This document shows, piece after piece, positions 1 through 11,550 of a stretch of 64,000 bases of DNA. The stretch is from NCBI RefSeq assembly GCF_029931775.1, contig NC_079316.1, positions 72,078,064 to 72,142,063 on the forward strand, in the 5' to 3' direction. Position 1 is the stretch's first letter. Each line of letters begins with the position of its first letter. The notes beneath the pieces are model-generated. The model was not told where the DNA came from. It saw nothing but the letters and a program-made list of their open reading frames with translations, and made no database searches. This DNA comes from Euleptes europaea (taxonomy: Eukaryota > Chordata > Lepidosauria > Squamata > Sphaerodactylidae). The translations under genes and the position numbers were made by a program.

Positions 1-90
1 TGGCATGAATACAGAGCTTCCAACACACTGAAAATTTTATATCTGAGACAGCGAGCCTTTCCCCTCATATCCAGGTTTCTATGTGCATGG

Positions 91-300
91 TAGGGTTGCC
101 AGCCTCCAGGTACTAGCTGGAGATCTCCTACTATTACAACTAATCTCCAGCCGATAAGAGATCAATTCACTTGGAGAAAATGGCCGCTTTGGCAATTGTA
201 CTCTATGGCATTGAAGTCCCTCCCCTCCCCAAACGCCACCAGCCTCAGGCTCCACCCCAAAAACCTCCTGCCGGTTGCTATGAGGGACCTGGCAACCCTA
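91..300 (-). mobile_element. hAT-type MITE (209-bp family), full length
   Basis: It runs from TAGGGTTGCCAG to TGGCAACCCTA and carries the family core (CATTTTCTCC... reversed, CTATGGCATTGAAGTCCC). Flanks GTGCATGG and ACGCATGG match at 6 of 8 positions, an eroded 8-bp target duplication. Orientation is stated relative to the form that begins TAGGGTTGCCAGGTCCCTC. Confidence 0.88.
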
Positions 301-652
301 ACGCATGGACTTTTGTTTTATCATTGGGGAACATCCAGTCAAAGGACATTTGAGATCGGAAGTGGTACAGCCCCGACACAGGTTTACATTACCCAGTCCC
401 CATGTTTGTTGGGGAAACAGCACAAGGACATTGTCTCACATGCGTGTGGGGAGTATTGTTCTTCCTAGATGCGCACTGGATCTCTTCCTGTCAGAGCATG
501 AAGAGGAAAGGTGTTGTAGCCCCCACACACCCCGGGCACTGTTTTTGCATACTCAAGCTGCCCCATGGAGCCGCTATTAGCTGTCTTGTAAAAATCTTGT
601 TACTTACACGGCTAAACATAAGTTACACAAGGGAGTCAATAACTGTTCCATG

Positions 653-861
653 TAGGGTTGCCAGGTCCCTCTTCGCCACTGGTGGGAGGTATTTGGGGTG
701 GAGCCTGAGGAGGGTGGGATTTGGAGAGGGGAGGGACTTCAATGCCATAGAGTCCAATCACCAAAGCAGCCATTTTCTCCAGGCGAACTGATCTCTGTTG
801 GCTGGAGATCAGTTGTAATAGCAGGAGATCTCCAGCTTGTACCTGGAGGTTGGCAACCCTA
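653..861 (+). mobile_element. hAT-type MITE, full length with perfect 8-bp TSD
   Basis: Type copy of the family: 209 bp, terminal inverted repeat TAGGGTTGCCA/TGGCAACCCTA, flanked by GTTCCATG at 645-652 and 862-869. Eight-base duplications and a T/CAGGG start are characteristic of the hAT superfamily. It has no coding capacity, so it must have been moved in trans. Subterminal AACTGATCTC/GAGATCAGTT repeats could be transposase-binding sites. Confidence 0.92.
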
Positions 862-1868
862 GTTCCATGGGGCACTCTGAGGACATGAAAATGGAAGGGG
901 GGTATAGCCACTGTTCCATGCCTACTGTGGTCACAAAGAGAAAATAGCCAGTGTGGCTTTGGGAGGCAGAGAACCCCCTTTACACATGTAACACCAAGTC
1001 TTCACGTTGCTTCCCAGCAAACATGAGAATGTAGACTGCGGGTCAATCAACACATTACATTTTATTATGGCCATACCCCCCAAAATATCGATGAATAGGA
1101 AATTTCCACCTATGTTCTCTTTTCCTGCAAAGTCTTGCCTTCTGTGGGTAAGCACAATAAATAAGCTCACATTACTGGAGCTTCCATATTTACATTGAAC
1201 AAAGGATTTAATAATATTAATCCAGACAATTTTTAATCATTCCCTTGATAATACTACTTCAAACTAATATCTTATCCTTCTCTGAGCAGAAATTTACAAC
1301 CGTGCTCCATTTAACAAGTAGAATATTGTTCAACAGCAGATTTAATTCTCAATTATCTCAGTGGTTTCAAGCTCTTATCCAGATCATGCAAGTTGCAAAG
1401 TATTTAAGATCCCTAGGTGTCCAAGATGCACATCAGTGAAAGAATCATCTCAAAGAGAGAAGACATAAACCCTAACTAAGCTCGTGCTGAGCATACTGCA
1501 GATTCAGATTACTTTGATTAATATTGCAGTGTCAACAAAGCCAGTCAAAGGCAGCATCTCCTAGCAAGTGGTTTCTGAACTTTAATCCCAATTTGCTAAT
1601 CACATTAATGAGATTGTATCTACCAGAGGAACAGTTATCAAATGTAAGAGGTCAGGAGACAGAATTTCTGTGGATCCCAAGTTACTGAGCATGGCCAGCC
1701 ACATCACTTTTAGATCATACTGGTTTTTAAATTAAACAATTAGACATGTACTGAATAGTTTCCCATTGAATGTGTTCTAGATGTGGGGCTGGACTGCAGT
1801 TACATACTATGTATGTTAGTGTTTTGTACGCAAATCAGGTTACAATTTGCAAGGTCTTACAAGGCACA
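862..1868. other. Non-coding, nothing recognised
   Basis: AT-rich sequence with short chance open frames only. I see no splice-bounded exon and no repeat family found elsewhere in the window. Confidence 0.5.
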
Positions 1869-1947
1869 GCCCAGGACTCTTTTCCCCAGAAGTAAATTCC
1901 ACTGAGCTCAGTGGGACTTACTCCTAAGTGCACACAAGATTGCAATC
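1869..1947. repeat. Small palindromic repeat (GAGCTC-centred)
   Basis: Contains an inverted repeat, TTCCACTGAGCTCAGTGGGA, with further complementary sequence outward. It resembles widespread reptilian short palindromic repeats; related pieces lie near 35,010 and 42,031. Family uncertain; a mariner-type MITE is possible. Confidence 0.5.
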
Positions 1948-2227
1948 AGTCAATTACATAAAAAATGATAAAAAGTGTCAGCTTTGGAGCTTATGAAATA
2001 TTATGCGTTCTGTTCATGCTATTAAATTGAATACAGTTGTTTACAATGGACTCCTTTTGGAATTTTCATCTCCAGAATTTGATCGAATGTGTCATTTTAA
2101 ATCATGTAGAAGATATGCCAAGTTCTTTGTATCCACTCTTCATAATTTTTTAAAAAAAGAAATCCTTTTCAATACCTTGCAACAGCATTCTACAAATCCA
2201 CTTGCCCACTAGCCCAAGGTGAGCATT

Positions 2228-2415
2228 ATGGTTGCCAACCTCCAGGTACTAGCTGGTGATCTCCTGCCATTACAACTGATCTCCATCTGATAGAGATCAG
2301 TTCACCTGGAGAAAATGGCCGCTTTGGCAATTACACTCTATGGCATTGAAGTCCCTCCCCTCCCCAAACCCCACCCTCCTCAGGCTTCACCCCCAAAACC
2401 TCCCGCTGGTGGGCA
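2228..2415 (-). mobile_element. hAT-type MITE, right-truncated
   Basis: Begins GGTTGCCAACCTCCAGGTAC and follows the family as far as CCTCCCGCTGGTGG, then stops matching. The terminal GGGACCTGGCAACCCTA is missing. Confidence 0.85.
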
Positions 2416-2950
2416 TTTGGCCAGAGTTGTTTTATGTGATTTTTATGTATTTTTCCAGCAGAAAGAAATGTTTCTCCCATCTAATTATTATAAGGTCCAA
2501 TTAAACTAGACATTACCATATAATTACAGGTAGTGATATTGGACTATACAGTTGGATAATAGAACACGCTTGGCTACCAAACCCTGCTGAATTTTGGGAA
2601 CCCCTGTCAAGCAATAATGTTTAATCCCAATTAAATCCAAAATCTTTCCTACTGATTACATTTGCTGGAAGAATTACACTTCAAGGCTGTTCCTAAGCAC
2701 CTAAACCATAAAATCAAATCTGGGCAGTATCATGGTATCAAGTTCTCCCATGCCACCCTATTATTCTTATTGGAGTAACAGAAGATCCAAGCTGTCCTAA
2801 TCAGTTATCTCTGGATTTAAGGGATTAAGTGGCATCTGGAACCAAAACGTTGTTTCAAAGTAAAAGGAAAAAAATAGTGCAGAGCTACCTTGGCTAAGGG
2901 GCATGGCTGAGTTGGACCTAGGGGACAGTACTATACTAAGCAGGTCCTCT

Positions 2951-3252
2951 AGAGCCAGTGTGGTGTAGTGGTTAAGAACAGTGGTTTGGAGTGGTGGACT
3001 TTAATCTGGACAACCGGGTTTGATTCCCCATTCCTCCATATAAGCGGTGGACGCTAATCTCGTGAACCAGGTTGGTTTCCCCACTTCTCCACGTGAAGCA
3101 AGCTGGGTCACCTTGGGCTAGTCACAGCTCTCAGAGCTCTCTCAGCCCCACCTACCTCACAGGGTGGGGAAGGGAAGGTGATTGTAAGCTAGTTTGATGC
3201 TTCCTTAAGTGGTAGAGAAAGTCAGTTTATAAAAACCAACTCCAACTCCTCC
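2951..3252 (+). mobile_element. tRNA-derived SINE, family 1, full length
   Basis: Starts GAGCCAGTGTGGTGTAGTGG, with an A-box-like segment and a B box (GGTTTGATTCC near 3,017). The anticodon-B-box region is duplicated, as in other copies of this family here. Body CAGCCCCACCTACCTCACAG, tail TATAAAAACCAACTCCAACT. Pol III-type retroposon; not a functional tRNA. Confidence 0.88.
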
Positions 3253-3951
3253 TTTGTCTACCAGAGTGTTACCTTTAACTGATTTACTGTTGCAGCTGCT
3301 TAATGACTACTTCTTTGTTAAACTAATCACAGGAATAGTTGCCTGATCTTTTTTAACAAGAATAAATGGTTTGGTTGTAGTTACCAATACTGGTCCATAC
3401 AAAAATTTCCAGCAATACAATATTCTGTTATATAGAAAATTTCAAATATCATAAAATAATAAGAAAGCTTCCAAGTTCCCCCAGAACTCATAATCAGGTG
3501 GCCATTCACAACACAAATTAGAAGGGAAGAAGGAAGGGGAGAAAAGATGTTTTAGAGCATAATGGAGAAGCCCCTCATATATGGAATCATTAAAGTTCCC
3601 ATTGTTCCCACATCCAACACATTCTGTATTCCGTCTACAAATGGAAGACTAGTAGCTTTTCAACCATGCCCTGAAACGTCTATTTCCCTTCATCCCTTTG
3701 TTGTTGTTGTTGTTTTGTGCTTACCAGCTAACCTGATCATGAGTTCTGGGGCACTTGAAAGTTTGCTCACTTGTTTTTGATATTTTAGTTTGTTCTTAAT
3801 AAAAAGATGCCATACCAATGCTGTTACTACTCCTGGCTTTCAGTTTAAGAAGCAGGTATGAAGGAAAATATAGCATTTTGATTTGGAAGAGAAGACAGAG
3901 CTGTGGATTCACTGAAAGATGATGCTCCTTGGCTACAGGATCTCTCACTGG
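3253..3951. other. Non-coding, nothing recognised
   Basis: AT-rich. Contains a short (TTG)n run near 3,700. No exon or known repeat seen. Confidence 0.5.
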
Positions 3952-4156
3952 TAGGGTTGCCAGGTCCCTCTTTGCTACCAGCGGGAGGTTTTTGGGGCGG
4001 AGCCTGAAGAGGGCGTGGTTTGGGGAGGGACTTCAATGCCATAGAGTTCAATTGCCAAAGCGGCCATTTTTCTTCAGGTGATCCGATCTCTATCGGCTGG
4101 AGATCAGTTGAATTAGAAGGAGATCTCCTGCTACTGCCTGGCAGTTGGCAACCCTA
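3952..4156 (+). mobile_element. hAT-type MITE, full length
   Basis: Family ends intact; flanks CTCACTGG (3,944-3,951) and CTCACTGA (4,157-4,164) match at 7 of 8. Confidence 0.9.
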
Positions 4157-4216
4157 CTCACTGATAACCTGATATGTGAGGGGATGTGTGCTCTACTTTT
4201 ATATATGTTGGTATAT

Positions 4217-4423
4217 TGGGGTCGGCCAGGTCCCTCATCGCCACCAGTGGGGGGTTTCTGGGGCGGAGCCTGAGGGCGGGGTTCAGGGAGGGGAGGGACT
4301 TCAATGCCATAGAGTCCAGTTGCCAAAGTGGCCATTTTCTCCAGGTGAACTGATTTCTATTGGCTGGAGATCAGTTGTAATCGCAGGAGATTTCCAGCTA
4401 GTACCTGAAGGTTGGCAACCCTA
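4217..4423 (+). mobile_element. hAT-type MITE, full length, eroded left end
   Basis: Left end changed to TGGGGTCGGCCA; right end GGTTGGCAACCCTA intact. Flanks TGGTATAT and CGGTATAT match at 7 of 8. It lies only 60 bp from the previous copy in the same orientation but has its own duplication, so it is a separate insertion. Confidence 0.88.
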
Positions 4424-4832
4424 CGGTATATCCAGCAAAATATTGCAGTCCCCCAGAGTGCTCTCTCTTTCATCCAGGGAAAGCCAAACCTGGAAAGTGC
4501 TGTTCATGGAACTTTGCCTGGCTCGGGAAAGAGAGGAACATACAACAATACAGTGGAATCAATCAGGTCAAGGAATGCGTCCACTACTAGTTTCCATATA
4601 ATCTCTCCAAAGCAGAGGGATTTCTTTATATGACCCCCATGAAACCACCAGCATGGATTGACAGAGTATCCATATAATGCCACATCAGCCATGAGCCCTC
4701 AAGAAAATGTCACCTGTTTTATACAAGTCAGGAAAAAACAATCCCGCTACTCCACTAGAATAGTGTTATAAACATTTGGGAATTTTCAGCTGCAAACCAT
4801 TAAAGTTGCTCTTGGACTTAGATACTAAAGTT

Positions 4833-4955
4833 ACTCCACTTTCTTTCATAGGAAGTTATTTATCAGGTTTCACTTTTGATGTCACCTGGACAATACTTTG
4901 TTCTATCATGAAAAGTGAAACCTGATAAATAACTTCCTGTGAAAGAAAGTGGAGT
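4833..4955. mobile_element. Foldback element with 49-bp inverted arms
   Basis: ACTCCACTTTCTTTC... at the left and its complement ending GAAAGAAAGTGGAGT at the right form arms of about 49 bp with two mismatches, around a loop of about 25 bp. No clear target duplication. It could be a DNA-transposon-derived hairpin or a local inverted duplication. Confidence 0.75.
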
Positions 4956-7131
4956 TTGTCGCTGTGAAATGAGAAATGTTGGGCTCTGCTGAAGATTTCT
5001 TCTCAGCTCATTAGAGCAGTTACAACCAATCGAAATGAAATGACTTCATTTTCACTCCAGCTATTTTACAAGATTCATAATGCTTGCATCAATGAAAACT
5101 CCACAAAGTTTTTTTTTTGGGGGGGGGGGAGAAACAGAAATAGCAAAATATTCTTCTCTTTAGATTTTTTTCACTGATGGATTACCAGATATGCCTTCAA
5201 AGAAAAAAAAGGAAGAACTTGGGGAGAACTTGCCAATTACTAATAGTTCTTTAAAGCTAAACATGGATATGTCAAAGACAATCATTAGGAGGAATCAGCT
5301 TCTTTAACAAACCAGAATTTACAAAGCTGAGATAACTCATTTCAGCATATTATGGCCTATGCAGGTCGTCTGGATGTCCTACTCTGTCAGATGTGAGTTG
5401 CAGATGACCCTCAATTTGGATTGGAACTATTGGCTGTTTTGCTGACCTGAAAAGGCCCCAGGGAGATGCTATTTGCCCAACTGGAGAAACCCACATTGGG
5501 GTTTTTTTTAAGCCACTTCTCCCTGTGCATAGTGGTCCCGGCCTGAATTGGACATCACATGCATGGTAATGTAAAAAAAACCTGCAACTCAAGTCTGACT
5601 GAAAGACAGAATGGAGGACCCAGACATAACCTGCATAGAAAATAATGCATGAATTGGCCACTTCATGGCCCACTTCATGTGTAATACGTATGCTAAGGTC
5701 AATCAACAAGAAAGGGGCTAGATTTGCTATGTGTGAAAGTCAGCCTATGATGAAACAAGAGTGAGGTATGATAATTGTACAAACTCTGACAAAAGCCAGC
5801 TTGGGGTTCTAGCTAAGAGCCCACTTTAGATATCGCACCCTCTACACAGGAGCTGATGCAAACAGCATCTGCATGGCAAATATTCAATGTAATATCTCAT
5901 AGAGCTTACAACATACGTTGCTGCCATCCTATAGCAAGTCTCCACACCACTGCTCTCCATGTCATGAAAAGTGTGGTGGTGACCAACAGAGAGAACCCAT
6001 TCCAGGGAGCATTTATCATATAGATGTTCTATTAATTTGCTTTAATGTGGAAACAAGTGCATCAGCCATTAGTTTCCAAGACTCATGATGAGTAATGTCA
6101 AAAACCAGCTGTTATGTCTGAAATAACAGCTGTAGAGATCACAGAAGATTCACTCATAAATGGCTCGTCTTTCCTGCCTCATCTACAACCACATGCATTC
6201 TCACGAGGAACACACAAACATGTCATTTTCTTTTTCCTTTAGGTTTTTGAATGCTCTGAGCCTTTTTCTATTGTTAATGCCAATAAAGGTACTGTTTACT
6301 GAATGCTCTGAGCTGTTTTATTTTGCCCATTTTGTTTTAAATTTAAAGGGGAAGTGCAAGGAAACATGAAGTGAAAGATGCATGGATTTGATTTGTGCAA
6401 GGCAGAAGTGAAAACAAAACATGGATTTTCAAGCTGAAACAGCAGGGCTGCAAATGTGGCAGAATTCCTACTTTCCCACTATTTCAGCCCCACTCCTTGC
6501 TGGATTCCACTAAACACACTCTGATTAGCTGTGCAACGGCATTCGACTTGGTTCTTTTAATTGCTCATAGAACTATAAAAAAGGTTCAGCGGGAATTTCT
6601 GTTTGATCAGCACCAAATCTTTTTAAAAGCTGTGTCAAGAAGATATTTATTAATGATTTAAAAAAAAATTAATAGAGCCTTGTGTCCAGAATTTCTAATT
6701 TTTTTAGCCAATGACTTGAAAGAAGAGATATTATACACTTGAAATGAAATAATCCATATTACCATGCGTTTGTTATAGATTGATAGTGCTGGAAGGCTCA
6801 AGAAAATAATCTACTACAGTTCAAATACCCACAGGAAATCCCTTCATATGCATCAGTCTCCAAACACAAATAATTCTGACCACAATATGTTGAGAGCAGA
6901 TGTCGCTTCACACCAAGGACTCAGAGGCCATGATAGGGGCTCCAGATGATTCTTGTCGTCTGCCCAGCCATGCACCAAGCACAACCACCAAAAAACACAA
7001 GCCACCAAAAGGAAATGTTTAACGTGACTCTACTGCATATTTTATCTCTACAGTTTACTGGTAACACACATGATTTCTTAATCAGGGAAATAAATTTCTA
7101 CAGCAGCAATTCCCTTTTTGAAACCTATTGG
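4956..7131. other. Long non-coding stretch, nothing recognised
   Basis: About 2.2 kb of AT-rich sequence without a recognisable exon, MITE or SINE. The open frames at 5,350-5,709 and 6,395-6,661 show no family resemblance I can name. Confidence 0.45.
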
Positions 7132-7338
7132 TAGAGTTGCCAGCTCTGGGTTAGGAAATGCCTGGAGATTTTAGGGGTGGAGCCTGAGGAGGGGGGTGTT
7201 TAGAAGGGAGGGACTTCAGTGCCATAGAGTCCAATTGCCAACACGGCCATTTTCTCCAGGGGAACTGATCTCTGTCGCCTGGAGATCAGTTGTAATAGCG
7301 AGAGACCTTCAGGCACCACCTGGAGGCTGGCAGCCCTA
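7132..7338 (+). mobile_element. hAT-type MITE, second end type
   Basis: The left 45 bp read CCAGCTCTGGGTTAGGAAAT followed by GCCTGGAGATTTT, in place of the GGTCCCTCTTCGCC form; the rest matches the family. Flanks CCTATTGG (7,124-7,131) and CCTATTGA (7,339-7,346) match at 7 of 8. Confidence 0.88.
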
Positions 7339-7456
7339 CCTATTGATCCTAAAAATTTGCAGATATAAAAGCTCATATTGTATATAACTTGCGGAAACAA
7401 GGCACATTATGCTGTGATGTTCAATGAATAGATCAACTCTTATGTAGCTGCGAAAC

Positions 7457-8433
7457 TAGGGTTGCCAGGTCCCTCTTCACCACCGGTGGGAGGTTTTTGG
7501 GGTGGGGCCTGAGAGTGGGGTTTGGGGAGGGACTTCAATGCCATAGAGTCCAATTTGCCAAAGTGGCCATTTTCTCCAGGTGAACTCATCTCTATCGGCT
7601 GGAGATCAGTTGTAATAGCAGGAGATCTTCAGCTAGTACCTGAAGTTTGGCAATGTGGTGAGAATTTTTATATTAAATATATAGTTTGGTTTAAGAAGAA
7701 CCACTTTTTATGCCTTAATATATTATAACCTGTAGTTTAGAGTCCACATGAAGCTAGCTGACCTCAGCTTTTCCACTAGGCTCCTGACCTTAGAGGGTAA
7801 CGGAGATTGCATTTAGGAGTTGATTAACCAAAGCACATTAGGTGCCTGAAATTATGTTCAAGGATAGCAAGGCCATTTAGACAGGCAGCAAGATTTCTGC
7901 TTACGAATGAAGGGATTTGTTTATCTACACAGGGTGACGAACAAACAGTGTCAGAGACTCTGAAACGGAGTAACTTGTTTGAGAACAGGATATTTCCAAA
8001 CAAGATTAAGCCATAATTTGCAGAAAACCCTTCCTAAAGAATTGCAAGGGAAGTGTCAGGTTGGGACCCTCTGTCAACGGACCAGCCTATAAAAGAGCCT
8101 CCAAGATGCCAGCCCTTTGTCCTTCCCAGGGAGAGACCACTCTGTCTCTTCTTTGGAATGACTCAGAGCGGCTCTGTTGTTTGTTTGTCTGTCAAATTGT
8201 GAGTGGGGCTTTGTTAAATCTGTCGAGTATTATTCTTCTCTTTGCCTTGTAACTCTTTGTAAGTTCAAATAAACCTATTTGCTTTACTGTTACATGTGTG
8301 TGTGGTCTAAGAGTATATGGTCAGTGTTTCCTATCACATTCTCTGGCTTTGCTTGGGTAAGTAGGCAGGCAGAGAAGTCCATACACAAAGAACAAAAGGG
8401 TGGGAAAGAAAATTCCCACGTCAGGCAACCCTA
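7457..8433 (+). mobile_element. hAT-type MITE split by an LTR insertion
   Basis: The MITE runs from TAGGGTTGCCAGGTCCC at 7,457 to TTTGGCAA at 7,653 and resumes after the LTR with CCCTA at 8,429-8,433. The interruption falls in its terminal inverted repeat. The flanking 8-bp duplication is not clear. Confidence 0.85.
7654..8423 (+). mobile_element. Solo LTR of a retrovirus-like element (fossil)
   Basis: A 770-bp unit opens with TG and closes with CA, with imperfect inverted ends (TGTGGTGAGAATT against TGACGTGGGAATT), and is flanked by the 5-bp duplication GGCAA (7,649-7,653 and 8,424-8,428). It has a TATA-like box near 8,085 and AATAAA near 8,268, as expected of an LTR. There is no internal coding region, so this is a solo LTR left by recombination. 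Gypsy-like or ERV; family unresolved. It is younger than the MITE it split. Confidence 0.75.
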
Positions 8434-9185
8434 GCCATAACGAAAGAATGGGGCTTGCCAAGCAACTAGAGCAACCAGCTTTGTCCCCCTTGTCAGGCAA
8501 TGTATCCAGTTTGAGCTGCAGTAGAGTCCCATTTCCTGTTTGCAGACCAGAAGAATTGGGCCTCCTGTGGCAAAATGATATATAACCCACACAGTAAACA
8601 TTTTCAGAAATAGAAAGTTAACTAGGCGGAAAAAATAAAAAATAAAGACGCCACCACTTAAATAGGTCATCCTGACAGTGACACTTTTAGGAATAACCTA
8701 AAAAGCATAAACTAAAAAGCAAATGCTAACAGGACATTTGAGAGCAACGGTATTTATACGAGGCAGGGAAGTGTGCCAGTACGAAATGAAGGCCGTGAAG
8801 CTGAACTGCATAAAGAGATATAGACAGAGGAAGGTGCGTCAGCTGGACAGAGACATAAAGTCAGATAGTAAAAATTCATGACAGCTCAATAAAAAGGAGA
8901 ATGTAGATAGATGCTCAGGAAGAAGGTAAAGAGCCTACACATTTCAAGCTAGGTTGTACGTCGAATGCTAATTATGTCCTATATATTTGAGATACAAAAG
9001 ATTTTTTTAAAAATATGGCTGAATCCATGATGATGGTGGTTTTCTTTCCTGAAGAAAAATAGAAAATGGGCCGTAAGTATACAGGAAGATGCAGGAGAGT
9101 GAGCTTCTACCTTTGCCTTCAAACAGTCACTCTCCATTACTTCTGCCTACTTACAACGCATGACCATCTCCAATAGACCTATAAG
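8434..9185. other. Non-coding, nothing recognised
   Basis: Unique-looking sequence without exon signals or a repeat found elsewhere in the window. Confidence 0.45.
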
Positions 9186-9395
9186 TAGGGTTGCCAACTG
9201 CCAGGTAGTAGCAGCAGATCTCCTGCTAATTCAACTGATCTCCAGCCAATAGAGATCAGTTCACCTGGAGAAAAATGGCCGCTTTGGCAATTGAACTCTA
9301 TGGCATTGAAGTCCCTCCCCTCCCCAAACCCTGCCCTCTTCAGGCTCCGCCCCCAAAATCTCCCGCCGGTTGAAAAGAGGGACCTGGCAACCCTG
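9186..9395 (-). mobile_element. hAT-type MITE, full length
   Basis: TAGGGTTGCCAACTGCC to GACCTGGCAACCCTG; flanks CCTATAAG and GCTATAAG match at 7 of 8. Confidence 0.9.
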
Positions 9396-9550
9396 GCTAT
9401 AAGACAGCCCTTGTTGGTTTCCCTATGACCTTCGCATCAACCACTGGAACTTATTTACAGAAGTAATACAACCCCAATGGCCTAATAATTTACACATAGC
9501 CATGAAGTCTCTGGCAATTGGTCACATCCTTTGCTGTATGTGGGGGGGGG

Positions 9551-9777
9551 GCACAGTCAAATCACAGCTGACTAATAGCGACCCCGTAGGGTTTTCAAGG
9601 CAAGTGACGTTCAGAAGTGGTTTGCCATTGCCTGCCTCTCTGTGGGATGAGAGAGTTCTGAGAGAACTGTGACTGGCCCAAGGTCACCCAGCAGGCTTTA
9701 TGTGGAGGAGTGGGTAATCAAACCCGGTTATCCAGATTGGAGTCCGCCTCTCTTAACCACTACACCACACTGGCTCC
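9551..9777 (-). mobile_element. SINE with family-1 tRNA head and 5S-SINE-type tail
   Basis: At the right, reading on the minus strand, is the family-1 head GGAGCCAGTGTGGTGTAGTG, with a B box and body. The left (3') end instead carries AGGCAGGCAATGGCAAACCA... and GGTCGCTATTAGTCAGCTGT, which is the 3' tail of the 5S-rRNA-headed SINEs at 11,551 and 23,650. Two promoters thus share one tail. Confidence 0.82.
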
Positions 9778-11196
9778 TGTCCTTTGCACTAGAACCCAGG
9801 TATACTGTTTTGGTCAAGCATGTTTGACTTAAAACAAAATAAATAATAAAATTATTACGTATTTTGAGAAAAAATAAAAATAATAACTTCCCATAGGAAG
9901 TACCAGTATTTCATGGCCATTTTCAGTTTATTGATCCAGCAAGCCAGATGAATAGGTAAGACCGTTCATACACATTCTGTTTACAGGGTGGACGTAATAG
10001 ACAACACTGGAAGAAATACCTAGGGCCTGTTAGGTTCAGAGGACACTATTCCAAAGGACATGGATACCATTCTAAAGTACAGAAATGCCAATCATGCATT
10101 GATGGGGAATGGAAGTCAAACAACCCTTGCATTTGAGACGGTAAGAGATAAAGAGAAGTGTATGGGATATACTGAGACTGTTGCCGAAAGGAAACCCTTA
10201 CAAGACTAGGAAAAATACATTTTACAGTGGAAAATAACCAGATGCACAAAGCACAGAATGGCAGCAGGCTTGCTAAAGCATTCTTAGTACTTTCTTATGC
10301 AATCATTCATTCCAAAACAAAAAGCCTTTCACTTACTCTAACATCTTAAATTTGCAAACATGATCAGCAAACATTCAGAAGATGAAATGATGCCATCCAA
10401 ATTTGCACTTCATAGGCTCAAAGAACAAGCTTCAAGAACTCATTATCTTCACTAGCAAAGCAAGGCTAGGCAGCAGCCTCCAGAAATCTTCTCTGACTTG
10501 GATTTGGTGCATCTGAACCAGAGAAGACTTCCTTTTCCCACTTCAGTTTATTCTTCAGTTTACTTGCTGCAATGATGAGGATAGCAGCAGTGTGGGCTAA
10601 CCAAAGAATGGGCCCCTCACCCGGTTCATCAGCAGCTGAGACACTTGCCATATTACACTGGGTGACATGGTTCCCGGGATATCCAGGAGGCTTGGGAACT
10701 ATGATTCCTAATAGTTCCTCATGCCTTTGTGCCTCATGGTATCTCTATAAAGAGAGGCAGACATCTGGGCTTTGCCCCCTCCCTCAAAAACTGGTCATCC
10801 ATGCAGGGGCTGACAGAAGCAAATGGTTTCTGTGCCCTTGCTGGCAGGTAAACAAAGCTGCATAGGGAGAGTGGTGAGGCTAGAGGGAGAGGCTAAGGCT
10901 TCGCTCCCACAAACACCAAGCCAGACAAAATGTGAAAGATCATTGACAAGGAAGGATCAGATCATCTCTTCATGCAGGACCAAAATATTGATTTAGGATA
11001 TCAAGTTTTTCACCACACAGGAAAGCAGTAAGCAACTATGCCTCTCTCCACCCCATACTATTACCCTACCATGGTGCCCTAGGCTGACTGGTACACTCTG
11101 CGAGGTGTACAGGACTGGAGTGAACCCACAAGGAGAAGGCACTGCCATGTTCCCGAGACAAAATGGAAGTTTTCTGGCAATCATCTTTGTGTCTAA
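9778..11196. other. Non-coding; one unexplained small frame
   Basis: No repeat family or exon recognised. A minus-strand frame at 10,466-10,651 gives 61 residues with a hydrophobic middle (PILWLAHTAAILIIAAS). It has no identified homologue and no splice or retrocopy hallmarks. Confidence 0.4.
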
Positions 11197-11404
11197 CAAG
11201 GTTGCCAACCTCCAGGTACTAGCTGGAGATCTCCTGCTATTACAACTAATCTCCAGCCAATAGAGATCAGTTCACCTGGAGAAAATGGCTGTTTTGGCAA
11301 TTGGACTCAATGGCATTGAAGCCCCTCCCCTCCCCAAACCCCACCCTCCTCAGACTCTGCCCCAAAACCTCCCGCCGGTGGTGAACAGGGACCTGGCAAC
11401 CCTT
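11197..11404 (-). mobile_element. hAT-type MITE, full length
   Basis: Left end CAAGGTTGCCA, right end TGGCAACCCTT. Flanks GTGTCTAA and GTGACTAA match at 7 of 8. Confidence 0.88.
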
Positions 11405-11550
11405 GTGACTAACTCCAGAGGCGTTCGGCAAGTTCAGGCTTGTCTGCCTCTCTCCCCCCCAGGCCCGATGTCAAGTGTAACCTGGAGAATAATGAGAAGG
11501 AAAACATCCTCCTTAGCATATGTGTTAACACTCTCTCTCTCTCTGTCTGT

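Noticed and set aside
171-580. Open frames such as the MAALAIGLYGIEVPPLPKPH type repeated through the window
   Set aside because: The same peptide recurs wherever the 209-bp MITE is inverted; it is a chance frame in a non-coding element.
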